NCBI GenBank assembly: GCA_000746015.1 | Contig: JQKK01000017.1 | Span: forward strand, 44,855-108,854 | DNA from: Lachnospiraceae bacterium MA2020 | GTDB lineage: Bacteria; Bacillota; Clostridia; Lachnospirales; Lachnospiraceae | Length of the DNA: 64,000 nt | Direction of reading: 5' to 3' | In this document: piece by piece, positions 26,435 to 36,116 of the stretch | Layout: every line of letters starts with the position of its first letter | Numbering within the stretch: the first letter of the stretch is position 1 | The notes under the pieces: model-generated | The model's database searches: none | Told to the model about the DNA's origin: nothing | Seen by the model: only the letters and a program-made list of their open reading frames with translations | Translations under genes and position numbers: made by a program

Positions 26435-28027
26435 GTGTCAGATTTAGCTTCACAGATTAATAAAAGGCGCACGTTCGCTATCATTTCACATCCTGATGCA
26501 GGTAAGACTACCTTGACGGAGAAGTTTCTCTTATATGGAGGTCAGATAAACCTCGCAGGAAGTGTAAAAGGTAAGGCGACGGCACGTCATGCTGTGTCTG
26601 ACTGGATGGATATCGAGAAGGAGAGAGGTATTTCTGTTACTTCTTCGGTACTGCAGTTTGAGTATGATGGATTTTGTATAAATATCCTTGATACACCTGG
26701 ACATCAGGATTTCTCAGAGGATACTTATAGAACACTTATGGCGGCTGATTCAGCTGTCATGGTCATCGATGGAGCGAAGGGTGTAGAGCCGCAGACCAGA
26801 AAGCTTTTTAAAGTATGCGGCCGCAGAGGTATCCCTATTTTTACATTTATCAATAAGATGGATAGAGATGCCCGTGATACCTATGATCTTGTAGATGAAA
26901 TTGAGAAGGAGCTTGGTATAGCAACCTGCCCTGTAAACTGGCCTATCGGCTCGGGTAAGGATTTCAAAGGTGTTTATGACAGACAGACCGGCGAGATCGT
27001 AGAATTTGCAGATACTCAAAAGGGTACTAAGGAAGGAACAGAGACAAGGATCCGTCTCGATGATGTTGAAGCATCTACAGCTGCTATTGGTGAGGATGCA
27101 AGAGAGCAGCTTTTGAGCGAAATCGAGCTTTTAGATGGTGCATCTGAAGAGTTTGATCAGGAGAAAGTAAACAACGGTAAACTTTCACCTGTATTTTTTG
27201 GATCGGCTCTTACAAACTTTGGTGTAGAGCTGTTCCTTGAGTATTTCCTTAAGATGACTATTCCACCATTGCCAAGAGAAGCTGATGCAGGACTTATCAA
27301 CCCGGTTGAAAATAAGTTCTCAGCGTTCGTTTTCAAAATTCAGGCTAACATGAACAAAGCGCATCGTGACCGTGTAGCTTTCATGCGTATTTGTTCCGGT
27401 AAGTTTGAGGCAGGCATGGATGTTTATCATGTGCAGGGAGGCAAGCAGGTTCGTCTTCTTCAGCCTCAGCAGATGATGGCAGATGATAGACATGTAGTAA
27501 AAGAGGCATATGCCGGAGATATCATAGGTGTGTTTGATCCCGGTATTTATTCAATTGGTGATACGATCTGTACACCTCCGGATAAATTCAGATACGCCGG
27601 TATACCTACATTTGCTCCTGAGCACTTTGCAAGGGTAAGACAGGTTGATACCATGAAGCGTAAGCAGTTTGTAAAGGGTATCGAGCAGATAGCTCAGGAA
27701 GGAGCTATCCAGATATTCCAGGAGTCAAACTATGGTATGGAAGAGATCATCGTTGGTGTAGTAGGTGAGCTTCAGTTTGAAGTTTTGCAGTACAGACTGC
27801 AGAGTGAGTACAATGTTGAGATTATCCTTGAGAAGCTTCCTTATGAGTTTATACGTTGGATCAAGGATGTGGATACAGATCTTGACTCGATCAACGGTAC
27901 ATCCGATATGAAGAAGGTTAGAGATCTGAAGGGTCGTCCATTGCTCCTGTTTGTTAATTCATGGAGTATTGGTATGACATTGGATAGGAATGATGGCCTT
28001 GAATTGGAAGAATATTCTGAAAACTAA
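26435..28027 (+). CDS. prfC: Peptide chain release factor 3
   Basis: A 530-residue translational GTPase that recycles RF1 and RF2 after termination. It shows the P-loop ISHPDAGKTTLTEK, the switch regions around RGISVTSS and LDTPGHQDFSEDTYR, and NKMDR. RF3 is distinguished from EF-G by the DWMDIEKERGIS order and overall length. The start is a GTG with GGAGG ten bases upstream. The 3' end overlaps the following lipoprotein gene. Confidence 0.93.
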   Translation: MSDLASQINKRRTFAIISHPDAGKTTLTEKFLLYGGQINLAGSVKGKATARHAVSDWMDIEKERGISVTSSVLQFEYDGFCINILDTPGHQDFSEDTYRTLMAADSAVMVIDGAKGVEPQTRKLFKVCGRRGIPIFTFINKMDRDARDTYDLVDEIEKELGIATCPVNWPIGSGKDFKGVYDRQTGEIVEFADTQKGTKEGTETRIRLDDVEASTAAIGEDAREQLLSEIELLDGASEEFDQEKVNNGKLSPVFFGSALTNFGVELFLEYFLKMTIPPLPREADAGLINPVENKFSAFVFKIQANMNKAHRDRVAFMRICSGKFEAGMDVYHVQGGKQVRLLQPQQMMADDRHVVKEAYAGDIIGVFDPGIYSIGDTICTPPDKFRYAGIPTFAPEHFARVRQVDTMKRKQFVKGIEQIAQEGAIQIFQESNYGMEEIIVGVVGELQFEVLQYRLQSEYNVEIILEKLPYEFIRWIKDVDTDLDSINGTSDMKKVRDLKGRPLLLFVNSWSIGMTLDRNDGLELEEYSEN

Positions 28028-29321
28028 AAAATGTTTTAAATCCATTGATAGAAAAGCGGCATTTATTATGTCGCTTTTCTTGAGTTTGTCTCTTTTTACG
28101 GGATGTAGTGCAAGTAAAACAGCGAAAACGTTTTACGACGTTATCGACAGGATTGTTTCACATTTTGGTGTTAGTGACAATGATGCTTCTTCGACAGAGC
28201 TTTCGAGTGATGAGGCATTGTCTGTAGACGATTGGTTTAAGGAACATCCGGAGGAATATGATACGGATGGAAATGGTTCTGACGAGCAAAGTGCTTCTGA
28301 AAATACTGATGTAAGCATGGAAGAAATGAAATACTATGCCTATAGTACTTTGCCGCAGAACGAGCAAAAGATATATAAGCAGATATATAGCTGTCTTGCT
28401 AACATGAGAGAGAATGTTGTAGTTTCAACAAAAAATACGGATATGATCGATAAATGCTTTAATTACTGTATTATGGATCATCCTGAAATCTTTTTCGTTA
28501 ATGGATATAGCACTAAGATCACTAAAATTGCAAATATGATCACTGAGATAAGGGTAAGTGGACGCTATACCATGTCACCTTCTATGGTCGAAAGTAAAAG
28601 AGCTCAGATCAATGATCTGGTCAAGGAAATTTTAGCTGATGCTCCGCAGGATGACAGTGATTATGAAAAGGCAAAATACGTTTTCGAATATATTGTAAAC
28701 AATACAACATATAATCTTGATGCCGAAGATAATCAAAATATCTGCTCAGTATTTCTTAATAAGGAAAGTGTCTGCCAGGGATATAGTATGGCTGTAAAGT
28801 ATCTTTTAGATCGACTGGATGTACCGTGTGCAGTAGTATATGGAGAGGTTAATGATACACCTCATGCATGGAATCTTGTAAAACTTGATGGTACATATTG
28901 CTACATTGATGCCACATGGGGAGATCAGTCATTTAAGAGTGCTGAAAAAGATGATGTTGAAAACGGTATAAATTACAATTATTTTGGATGTAACGATGAC
29001 ATATTAAATGCTACTCATGAGCTTTCCAGTCCGGCTAAGCTGCCGGAATGTACTTCTCTTGACAAATACTATTATGTTATGGAAGGTCTGTTTTTTAGAA
29101 GTGCAGATATAGAAAGGCTTAAGGCGGTATTTAATAATCAGATTTCAAATGAAGCAGAGTTTTTTACTATCAGATGTGAGACAGCAGAAGTGTATGATGA
29201 GTTAAAAAGGTTGTTATTGGATGACAGGCTTATTTTCTCGATGATGCCTGATGCAACAAAGGTCACTTATGCAATGAGTGAAGTGGAACATACAATGACT
29301 TTTTGGCTTAAATCTCGATAA
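27990..29321 (+). CDS. Lipoprotein with transglutaminase-like domain
   Basis: Up to 443 residues. The N-terminus has a basic stretch, a hydrophobic core and a lipobox LFTGC, so the mature protein should be anchored to the outer face of the membrane. After a low-complexity Ser/Asp/Glu linker, the C-terminal half has a transglutaminase-like (cysteine protease fold) triad: cysteine in ESVCQGYSMA, histidine in TPHAWNLV and aspartate in YIDATWGD. Substrate unknown; such domains often act on peptides or cross-links. The exact start is unclear: ATG 27990 or 27993 inside prfC gives the fuller signal peptide, while ATG 28068 would start inside the hydrophobic core. Confidence 0.75.
   Translation: MMALNWKNILKTKKCFKSIDRKAAFIMSLFLSLSLFTGCSASKTAKTFYDVIDRIVSHFGVSDNDASSTELSSDEALSVDDWFKEHPEEYDTDGNGSDEQSASENTDVSMEEMKYYAYSTLPQNEQKIYKQIYSCLANMRENVVVSTKNTDMIDKCFNYCIMDHPEIFFVNGYSTKITKIANMITEIRVSGRYTMSPSMVESKRAQINDLVKEILADAPQDDSDYEKAKYVFEYIVNNTTYNLDAEDNQNICSVFLNKESVCQGYSMAVKYLLDRLDVPCAVVYGEVNDTPHAWNLVKLDGTYCYIDATWGDQSFKSAEKDDVENGINYNYFGCNDDILNATHELSSPAKLPECTSLDKYYYVMEGLFFRSADIERLKAVFNNQISNEAEFFTIRCETAEVYDELKRLLLDDRLIFSMMPDATKVTYAMSEVEHTMTFWLKSR
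28050..28080 (+). other. Strong hairpin in the signal-peptide coding region
   Basis: Bases 28050-28062 and 28068-28080 pair over 13 positions with one G-U and a five-base loop. It lies about 25 bases after the prfC stop, within the lipoprotein reading frame, and sequesters ATG 28068. No proper U tract follows, so I read it as a possible translation or mRNA-processing structure rather than a full terminator. Confidence 0.5.
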
Positions 29322-29359
29322 AATCTCGATAAAATCCCTAATTTATGCGGTTTGTGCTG

Positions 29360-29388
29360 TTGGCAAAAGTTGAGAATTCTGCTATAAT
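29360..29388 (+). promoter_or_regulatory. Promoter of the asp23-nusB-xse-isp operon
   Basis: TTGGCA, 17-base spacer, TATAAT, 38 bases before the ATG of the Asp23 gene. It lies just after the lipoprotein stop and a short direct repeat ATCTCGATAAA. Confidence 0.7.
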
Positions 29389-29425
29389 CATTAATAAGTA
29401 TGTTATTTCGAAAGGACGATATACA

Positions 29426-29815
29426 ATGGCAGAGGATAAATCTACACATGTATTTACTTTGGAATCCGGTGTTGCCGGTGAGATTAAGATAGCTGATGAT
29501 GTAGTTGCAGTTATCGCAAGCCTTGCGGCACAGGAAGTTGAAGGTGTTGGTACTATGGCTGCCGGCCTTGGTAAGACACTTATGGGTTATGTTGGCATGA
29601 AGACGGCAGATAAGGGCGTTCACGTTGAAGTTATCGATGGCGTTGTTACAGCTGAGCTTGCAGTCAATGTAAAGTACGGGTACAGTATTCCTGAAGTAAG
29701 TAAAAGAGTTCAGGAAAAAGTTAAGAGCGCAATAGAAACAATGACAGGACTTTCAGTTGCTGACGTCAACATCAGGGTAGCAGGTGTAGACATGGGATCT
29801 GAGTCTGGGAAATGA
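29426..29815 (+). CDS. Asp23/Gls24 family envelope stress protein
   Basis: A 129-residue cytoplasmic protein of the Asp23 (DUF322) family, recognised by the [18 protein letters not shown] start, the EGVGTMAAG segment and the closing [11 protein letters not shown]. Family members associate with the membrane through partner AmaP and are linked to cell-envelope stress. ATG 29426 is set by AAAGGA nine bases upstream. It heads an operon and overlaps nusB by four bases, an arrangement found widely in Clostridia and Bacilli. Confidence 0.9.
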   Translation: MAEDKSTHVFTLESGVAGEIKIADDVVAVIASLAAQEVEGVGTMAAGLGKTLMGYVGMKTADKGVHVEVIDGVVTAELAVNVKYGYSIPEVSKRVQEKVKSAIETMTGLSVADVNIRVAGVDMGSESGK

Positions 29816-30234
29816 GTAGTAAAATGAGTAGTAAGATTTCAAGAAGTTTATTAAGAGAACACGTTTTTATTCTTTTATTTATGGTTGAGTTTAATTCCAT
29901 AGATGAAATGCCGCATCAGATGAGACTGTACTTTGATCAGCTCGAGGAGCCTACAGATGATGAGTCTGAGGAGCTTATCGAGAGTCGTTTCAGATCAGTG
30001 CTTGACAAGATCCCTACGATCGATGAAGAGATCAACGCAAAGGTTGAAGGTTGGGAGACTTCCAGAATGGGCAAGGTTGAGCTTGCTCTTCTTCGCCTTG
30101 CAACATATGAGATCAAGTATGATGATGATATTCCTGACAAGGTAGCTATTAACGAAGCTGTTGAGCTCGCTAAGAAGTATGGACAGGATGGTTCAGCCGC
30201 ATTTGTAAACGGAGCACTTGCAAGGCTGGTGTAA
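29812..30234 (+). CDS. nusB: Transcription antitermination protein NusB
   Basis: A 140-residue all-helical protein of the rRNA antitermination complex with NusE and boxA RNA. It has the family start [17 protein letters not shown] and the conserved end [17 protein letters not shown] and FVNGALARL. The first codons contain a 12-base direct repeat of ATGAGTAGTAAA type, giving two equivalent starts, ATG 29812 (ATGA overlap with the previous gene) and ATG 29824. Confidence 0.92.
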   Translation: MSSKMSSKISRSLLREHVFILLFMVEFNSIDEMPHQMRLYFDQLEEPTDDESEELIESRFRSVLDKIPTIDEEINAKVEGWETSRMGKVELALLRLATYEIKYDDDIPDKVAINEAVELAKKYGQDGSAAFVNGALARLV

Positions 30235-30235
30235 A

Positions 30236-31516
30236 ATGCAGAAAGTCTTTTCTGTAAATCAGGTTAATGCTTATATACGCGGACTGATAGAAGAAGATAT
30301 GATCCTTTCTGACATTCAGATAAAGGGAGAGCTGTCAAATGTCAAATACCATTCTTCCGGGCATATCTATTTCACATTGAAGGACAGTAAATCTTCCATG
30401 TCCGGTATAATGTTTGCTGTAAACGCCTATACGCTTGACTTTCTGTTAAAGGAAGGTCAGGCTGTAGTTGTTACCGGAAATATCGGGGTTTACGAACGTG
30501 ATGGCAAATATCAGATTTATGCCAAATCTATTTCCCGCGAGGGCGCTGGCCTTCTTTATGAAAAATACGAAAAGTTAAAAAAATCTTTAGAAGAAATGGG
30601 CATGTTTGACGAGATGTATAAGCAGCCCATTCCACAATTTGTACGGACATTAGGTGTAGTGACAGCTCCGACGGGTGCAGCTGTCAGAGACATCATAAAT
30701 GTCGCAAAAAGAAGAAATCCGTTCATTCAGATTTTGTTGTATCCGGCGCAGGTGCAGGGAGATGGCGCCGCACAGTCTATAGTTAATGGAATCAAGGCGC
30801 TTGAGCAGACCGAAGCAGATGTCATAATCGTTGGCAGAGGCGGCGGTTCTATCGAGGACTTATGGGCTTTTAACGAGGAGATCGTGGCAAGGGCAATATT
30901 TGACTGTACAAAACCTATTATCTCAGGTACAGGTCATGAGACGGATACAACTATAGCTGACTGGGTTGCGGACTTAAGAGCTCCGACGCCTTCTGCAGCC
31001 GCTGAATTAGCTGTATTTGATTATTATTCGTTTGAGCTTACTTTAGATCGATATATGGATGAATTGAATGATGCAATGGATGCAAAGATCAATTCATACA
31101 GGCAAAGATTAGAAAGTCTAAAGCTGCGTGTCGAGGGACATTCATCTGTGCATAAGCTTCAGATTATGCGAATGCAGTTGAAAAATGCTGAAGACAGGCT
31201 CATACGTATCATGGATGATAAGCTGACCAGTGTGGAAAGCAAAGTGACAGATTATGAGGCACAGATTTCGTCATCATTTGATAATGCCTTGATGAAGGTA
31301 AAAGATCGATTTGCAATGAGTATTACACGATTGGAAACCCTTTCGCCTTTATCTGCTCTTTCACGCGGATACGCTTATGTTCAGGATGATGGTGGTAATC
31401 AGATAAGCAGTATAAAGCAGCTAAAGAAAGGTTCACACCTTGAGATATACTTAAAAGACGGAAAGGTTTATTCAGATGTCACCAAGACAGAAAAAGACAA
31501 ATTCAGAAATCTCTGA
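30236..31516 (+). CDS. xseA: Exodeoxyribonuclease VII large subunit
   Basis: A 426-residue protein. The N-terminal OB fold (IQIKGELSNVKYHSSGHIYFTLKD, quoted here only as GELSNVKYHSSGHIYF) is followed by the catalytic domain with IIVGRGGGSIEDLWAFN and SGTGHETDTTIADWVADLRAPTPSAAAE in parts, then a coiled-coil C-terminus. With XseB it degrades single-stranded DNA. ATG 30236 follows the nusB stop by one base. It overlaps xseB by 41 bases. Confidence 0.94.
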   Translation: MQKVFSVNQVNAYIRGLIEEDMILSDIQIKGELSNVKYHSSGHIYFTLKDSKSSMSGIMFAVNAYTLDFLLKEGQAVVVTGNIGVYERDGKYQIYAKSISREGAGLLYEKYEKLKKSLEEMGMFDEMYKQPIPQFVRTLGVVTAPTGAAVRDIINVAKRRNPFIQILLYPAQVQGDGAAQSIVNGIKALEQTEADVIIVGRGGGSIEDLWAFNEEIVARAIFDCTKPIISGTGHETDTTIADWVADLRAPTPSAAAELAVFDYYSFELTLDRYMDELNDAMDAKINSYRQRLESLKLRVEGHSSVHKLQIMRMQLKNAEDRLIRIMDDKLTSVESKVTDYEAQISSSFDNALMKVKDRFAMSITRLETLSPLSALSRGYAYVQDDGGNQISSIKQLKKGSHLEIYLKDGKVYSDVTKTEKDKFRNL

Positions 31517-31721
31517 AAATGAATTGAGTATTGAGGAGAGTCTTAATTTTCTAGAAGAGGCAGTCAGATCTTTAGAAGAATCACCTCTTTCACTTGAAGA
31601 GGCATTTGCCTTATATGAGAAGGCTATGAAAGTTGCTGTAAAAACTCATGATAAAATTGATGAAGTAGAGAAGAAAGTGATGGTGATAAAAGAAAATGGC
31701 GCTAGAGAAGAGTTTCAATGA
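31476..31721 (+). CDS. xseB: Exodeoxyribonuclease VII small subunit
   Basis: An 81-residue acidic helical protein, SIEESLNFLEEAVRSLEE and PLSLEEAFALYEKAM, exactly the XseB signature that wraps XseA. It starts inside xseA and ends inside ispA, a tight run of overlaps that makes coupled translation very likely. Confidence 0.9.
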   Translation: MSPRQKKTNSEISENELSIEESLNFLEEAVRSLEESPLSLEEAFALYEKAMKVAVKTHDKIDEVEKKVMVIKENGAREEFQ

Positions 31722-32604
31722 TGCAATGAATATTCGCGTCCAACACGTAGAGAAAATTATTAAAGATTATCTCCCAAAGGAAGAAGGATATGCTGAAAGA
31801 GTAGCTGAGGCAGTAAATTATTCCATACTTGGCTCAGGAAAGAGGCTTCGTCCTATCTTGATGAATGAAACATACGAGATGTATGGTGGCAGGGATAAGG
31901 TAATAGAGCCTTTTATAGCAGCTATTGAGATGATACATACTTATTCTCTTGTGCATGATGATCTGCCTGCTATGGACAACGATATGTATCGACGCGGGAA
32001 AAAGACTACCCACGCTGTTTATGGTCCGGGTATGGCTACTCTTGCGGGTGATGCACTTTTGAATATGGCTTTTGAGGTTGCCCTTAAGGCATTTGAAATA
32101 TCTCCGGATAAGACTACAGAGATAATCAAGGCATGCCGTATTCTTGCTGATAAAGCTGGTATCCATGGCATGCTTGGAGGTCAGGCAGCTGATGTCGATG
32201 CTGAGGACAGGAAGCGTTTTATTGATGAAGCAGAGCTTTTGTTTATCCACAGAAATAAGACAGCTGCGCTGCTTGAATGTTCACTCATGATAGGTGCTGT
32301 GCTTGCAGGTGCACCTCAAAGTGAAGTTGATAAGCTTGAAGAAATCGGAAAGTCAGTTGGAATTGCGTTCCAGATACGTGACGATATACTTGATGTAGAG
32401 GGCGATGAAAAAATACTTGGAAAGCATGTTGGCTCTGATGCTGAAAATCAAAAATCTACTTATGTGACGCTTAAAGGACTTGAGCAGGCAAGGGTGGATG
32501 TGGAAACATTATCACAGGAAGCTATCGAGCTTACCAAGAAGCTGTCAGCCAGAAATGATTTTTTGGATGAAGTCATCGAATATCTTATAAACCGGGTGAA
32601 GTAA
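31696..32604 (+). CDS. ispA: Polyprenyl (farnesyl/geranyl) diphosphate synthase
   Basis: A 302-residue trans-prenyltransferase joining IPP to allylic diphosphates, probably to farnesyl diphosphate. The first aspartate-rich motif is HDDLPAMDND and the second is QIRDDILDVEGD; GSGKRLRPIL and GMLGGQAADVDAE are also present. It overlaps xseB by 26 bases and precedes dxs by one base, so isoprenoid precursor supply and chain extension are in one unit. Chain length is inferred from family and context only. Confidence 0.9.
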   Translation: MALEKSFNDAMNIRVQHVEKIIKDYLPKEEGYAERVAEAVNYSILGSGKRLRPILMNETYEMYGGRDKVIEPFIAAIEMIHTYSLVHDDLPAMDNDMYRRGKKTTHAVYGPGMATLAGDALLNMAFEVALKAFEISPDKTTEIIKACRILADKAGIHGMLGGQAADVDAEDRKRFIDEAELLFIHRNKTAALLECSLMIGAVLAGAPQSEVDKLEEIGKSVGIAFQIRDDILDVEGDEKILGKHVGSDAENQKSTYVTLKGLEQARVDVETLSQEAIELTKKLSARNDFLDEVIEYLINRVK

Positions 32605-32605
32605 A

Positions 32606-34477
32606 GTGATTCTTGACAGAATAAAAAAACCAAATGATATAAAAAAGATAATGCCTGATGAATATGCACTTTTAGCGCAGGAGATCAGGACATTTCTCAT
32701 AAAGAAGATTTCTGAAAATGGTGGTCACTTAGGCTCAAATCTTGGTACGGTAGAGCTTACGATGGCTATACATTTGTCACTTAACTTCCCTGATGATAAG
32801 GTTATCTTTGACGTAGGACATCAGTCATATACGCATAAGATTCTTACAGGAAGATGGAAGGAATTTGATACTCTCAGAAAGTTTGGTGGATTAGCCGGAT
32901 TTCCAAAAAGGGCAGAGAGCGATGCTGACGCTTTTGATACGGGCCATAGTTCAACCTCCATTTCAGCAGGTCTTGGTCTTGTAAAGGCAAGAGATCTTTT
33001 GGGACAGAAACACACTGTTATTTCTGTTATCGGAGACGGAGCTTTAACCGGTGGTATGGCCTACGAAGCACTTAATAATGCTTCAAAACTTCAGAGCAAT
33101 TTTATTGTTATACTTAATGATAACAATCGTTCTATCGCTGAGAATACAGGTGGTATTTCCAAGTACCTTCAGAGCATTAGAACGGCTGAAGGATATCAGG
33201 ATTTCAAGGTAAATCTTCAGAATAAGCTTCAGAGAATGCCTATGGGAAATGAAGTTGTAGATCATCTTAAGCGATATAAGAGTTCTATAAAGCAGCTCTT
33301 TGTTCCGGGAATGTTCTTTGAAGATATGGGTATTACTTATCTTGGTCCTATTGATGGTCATGATATCAAGGCTATCAGGAAGACAATAAATGAGGCCAAG
33401 AAGATCAATCATGCAGTTATGATACATGTCAGGACAACTAAGGGACGCGGTTATGTTCCGGCTGAGCGTCATCCTGCACGTTTTCATGGTACGGAGCCTT
33501 TTGATATCGAGACAGGATTACCTAAGAAAAATAAGAAAAAGGCCGGATGGACTGATATTTTCTCAACTGTGATGATCAAGACCGCGGCTAAGAATGATAA
33601 AGTCGTTGCAATCACCGCAGCGATGCCCGACGGTACAGGTCTTAACAGATTTAAGAATCTCTATCCTGATAGATTTTTTGATACAGGCATAGCGGAAGAG
33701 CATGCTGTGACCTTTGCAGCAGGACTTGCAGTGGGCGGTATGGTTCCGGTTGTTGCTATTTACTCAAGCTTTATGCAGAGAGCATATGATCAGGTGATAC
33801 ACGATGTATGCATGCAAAATCTTCATGTTGTATTTGCAATAGACAGAGCCGGTCTTGTTGGAGCTGATGGTGAGACACATCAGGGTGTGTTTGATCTTTC
33901 ATTTATGTCATCTGCTCCTAATATGACTATACTTGCTCCTAAGAATAAATGGGAGCTTGCAGATATGATCAAGTATGCTATCAAGTATGATGGACCTATT
34001 GCCGTCAGATATGGCAGAGGCGAGGCATACGATGGACTGCAGGAGCTCAGGACACCAATTGAGTATGGCAAGTCAGAAGTAATCTGCGAAGATGGAGATA
34101 TTTATATCTTTGCAGTTGGTTCAATGATCGCGACTGCACTTGATGTTAAAGAAAGACTTAAAAAGAACGGAAAACAATGCTCTATCATAAATGCCCGTTT
34201 TGTAAAGCCGATAGATACAGAGGCAATAGAAAAGGCATGTGATAAGGCTAAGCTGATTGTAACACTGGAAGAAAACGTGCTTTGCGGAGCTTATGGTGAG
34301 AGAGTAAGAGATTTTGTCGATTCTCTTGATAAGGGTATCAAAGTTATTAATATCGGTATCCCTGATGAATATGTAGAGCATGGCAACGTTGATATATTAA
34401 AAAAGATTGTAGGTATTGATGCCGAGTCAATCGAAAATAGGATTATGGAAGTTTTAAATGGCAAAAAAAAGACTTGA
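32606..34477 (+). CDS. dxs: 1-deoxy-D-xylulose-5-phosphate synthase
   Basis: A 623-residue thiamine-diphosphate enzyme that starts the MEP isoprenoid pathway from pyruvate and glyceraldehyde-3-phosphate. Motifs: GGHLGSNLGTVELT, FDVGHQSYTHKILTGR, the ThDP motif GDGALTGGMAYEALNN, and the transketolase-like half with DTGIAEEHAVTFAAGLA and DRAGLVGADGETHQG. Translation begins at a GTG one base after the ispA stop region. It overlaps tlyA by 20 bases. Confidence 0.95.
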   Translation: MILDRIKKPNDIKKIMPDEYALLAQEIRTFLIKKISENGGHLGSNLGTVELTMAIHLSLNFPDDKVIFDVGHQSYTHKILTGRWKEFDTLRKFGGLAGFPKRAESDADAFDTGHSSTSISAGLGLVKARDLLGQKHTVISVIGDGALTGGMAYEALNNASKLQSNFIVILNDNNRSIAENTGGISKYLQSIRTAEGYQDFKVNLQNKLQRMPMGNEVVDHLKRYKSSIKQLFVPGMFFEDMGITYLGPIDGHDIKAIRKTINEAKKINHAVMIHVRTTKGRGYVPAERHPARFHGTEPFDIETGLPKKNKKKAGWTDIFSTVMIKTAAKNDKVVAITAAMPDGTGLNRFKNLYPDRFFDTGIAEEHAVTFAAGLAVGGMVPVVAIYSSFMQRAYDQVIHDVCMQNLHVVFAIDRAGLVGADGETHQGVFDLSFMSSAPNMTILAPKNKWELADMIKYAIKYDGPIAVRYGRGEAYDGLQELRTPIEYGKSEVICEDGDIYIFAVGSMIATALDVKERLKKNGKQCSIINARFVKPIDTEAIEKACDKAKLIVTLEENVLCGAYGERVRDFVDSLDKGIKVINIGIPDEYVEHGNVDILKKIVGIDAESIENRIMEVLNGKKKT

Positions 34478-35261
34478 TGTGATGCTTGTTGAGCAGGGAT
34501 TAGCTGAGTCAAGAGAAAAGGCAAAGACCTATATCATGGCTGGCGAAGTATTTGTAAATGGACAAAGGGAAGATAAGCCCGGTTCAACATTTGCAGATGA
34601 CGTTACAATAGAATACAAGGGAAAGCCCCTTAAGTATGTGAGTCGTGGTGGACTTAAGCTTGAAAAGGCAATGAATTCTTTTCCTATCGACCTTAACGGG
34701 CTTGTATGTATGGACATAGGAGCTTCTACAGGTGGATTTACTGACTGCATGCTTCAGAATGGTGCAGTTAAAGTGTATTCTATTGATGTAGGATATGGAC
34801 AGCTTGCATGGAAGCTTCGTACAGACGAGAGAGTTGTCTGTATGGAAAAGACAAATTTCAGGTATCTTACCAGAGAAGATATTGCGGACAGACCTGATTT
34901 TGCATCAGTAGATGTTTCGTTTATATCTTTGTCAAAGATCCTTCCTGCAGCATATAATATACTTTCTGACAATGCTGAAATGGTTTGCCTTATCAAACCG
35001 CAGTTTGAAGCGGGCAAAGACAAGGTTGGAAAAAAGGGTGTTGTACGTGAGAAGTCAGTTCACGAAGAAGTAATTTCCAACGTTATAGCTTTTACTAAAG
35101 AAATAGGCTTTTATATTGCCGGTTTAAGCTATTCTCCGATCAGAGGACCGGAGGGCAATATTGAGTATCTGATGCATATTGTAAAGAGTGAACCGGCTGA
35201 GGAGTTCACTCCAAACATAGAGGAGACAGTGCGAGAGGCTCACGAGGCACTGGATAAATGA
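34458..35261 (+). CDS. tlyA: TlyA-family rRNA 2'-O-methyltransferase
   Basis: A 267-residue protein with an N-terminal S4 RNA-binding domain (RLDVMLVEQGLAESREKAKT) and an FtsJ/RrmJ-type methyltransferase domain with the SAM motif MDIGASTGGFTDCML. The family methylates riboses of 16S and 23S rRNA and is sometimes misnamed hemolysin A. It starts inside dxs and is followed by nadK almost without a gap, the same order seen across Clostridia. Confidence 0.92.
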   Translation: MAKKRLDVMLVEQGLAESREKAKTYIMAGEVFVNGQREDKPGSTFADDVTIEYKGKPLKYVSRGGLKLEKAMNSFPIDLNGLVCMDIGASTGGFTDCMLQNGAVKVYSIDVGYGQLAWKLRTDERVVCMEKTNFRYLTREDIADRPDFASVDVSFISLSKILPAAYNILSDNAEMVCLIKPQFEAGKDKVGKKGVVREKSVHEEVISNVIAFTKEIGFYIAGLSYSPIRGPEGNIEYLMHIVKSEPAEEFTPNIEETVREAHEALDK

Positions 35262-35262
35262 G

Positions 35263-36099
35263 ATGAATCATTTTTTGATAGTGGCAAATGCAGATAGAGA
35301 TAAAAAATTGCTGGTCACGTGTGATCTGAAGGAAAGGCTTGAAGAACGTGGTGCAGAGGTTGATCTTCACATTACCAAAGCCTGTCCGGATGGTTCATAT
35401 TCGTCATTGATCAATATAAAAGAAGGAGTTGAGTGTGTTCTTGTGCTTGGTGGTGATGGTACATTCATTGCTGCCGCCAGAGATATTGCTGAGCGTGAAA
35501 TACCTATGCTCGGTGTAAACTTAGGAACACTTGGCTTTTTGACAGATATCGAAGTATCTCAGCTTGATACAGCAATTGATTCTCTTATGAATGGCAGGTA
35601 CGAAATTGAAGAAAGAATGCTTCTTTGTGGAAAGGCATTTCACAAAAACGGAACACTGAAAGGTGAAACAAGAGCATTAAATGATGTAGTTCTTCATACT
35701 TCGGGCGGTATAAGGATGTCTGATTATACTTTATTTGTAAACGATTCAGAGCTCAGTGATTTTAGAGCTGATGGAATGATCGTTTGCACACCGACCGGCT
35801 CTACTGCTTATTCAATGTCTGCCGGGGGCCCTATCGTAGAGCCTACTGCAAGGATGATGGCGGTGACTCCTATTTGTCCGCATACTTTAAATACCAGAAG
35901 TATAGTATTATCTGAGCAAAGTGAAATATGTATCCGGGTTAATAATTCGGGCAGCGAGGTGAGTTTTGACGGTCACAACTCTTTACCATTAGATGAAGGG
36001 GACTACGTGGTTGTCAGACCATCGCGCAAAGTTACAAAGATTGTAAGGATAGAAAAGGGCAGTTTCTTAGCTGTTCTGAGTACAAAATTTCAATCCTGA
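35263..36099 (+). CDS. nadK: NAD kinase
   Basis: A 278-residue kinase forming NADP from NAD. The GGDGTFIAAARD motif and the ALNDVVLH segment of the active site are clear, followed by FRADGMIVCTPTGSTAYSMSAGGP. Length and motif order match the family. It starts one base after the tlyA stop; a recognisable ribosome binding site is poor, suggesting re-initiation from tlyA. Confidence 0.94.
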   Translation: MNHFLIVANADRDKKLLVTCDLKERLEERGAEVDLHITKACPDGSYSSLINIKEGVECVLVLGGDGTFIAAARDIAEREIPMLGVNLGTLGFLTDIEVSQLDTAIDSLMNGRYEIEERMLLCGKAFHKNGTLKGETRALNDVVLHTSGGIRMSDYTLFVNDSELSDFRADGMIVCTPTGSTAYSMSAGGPIVEPTARMMAVTPICPHTLNTRSIVLSEQSEICIRVNNSGSEVSFDGHNSLPLDEGDYVVVRPSRKVTKIVRIEKGSFLAVLSTKFQS

Positions 36100-36116
36100 T
36101 TATAAGGAAATAGTAA

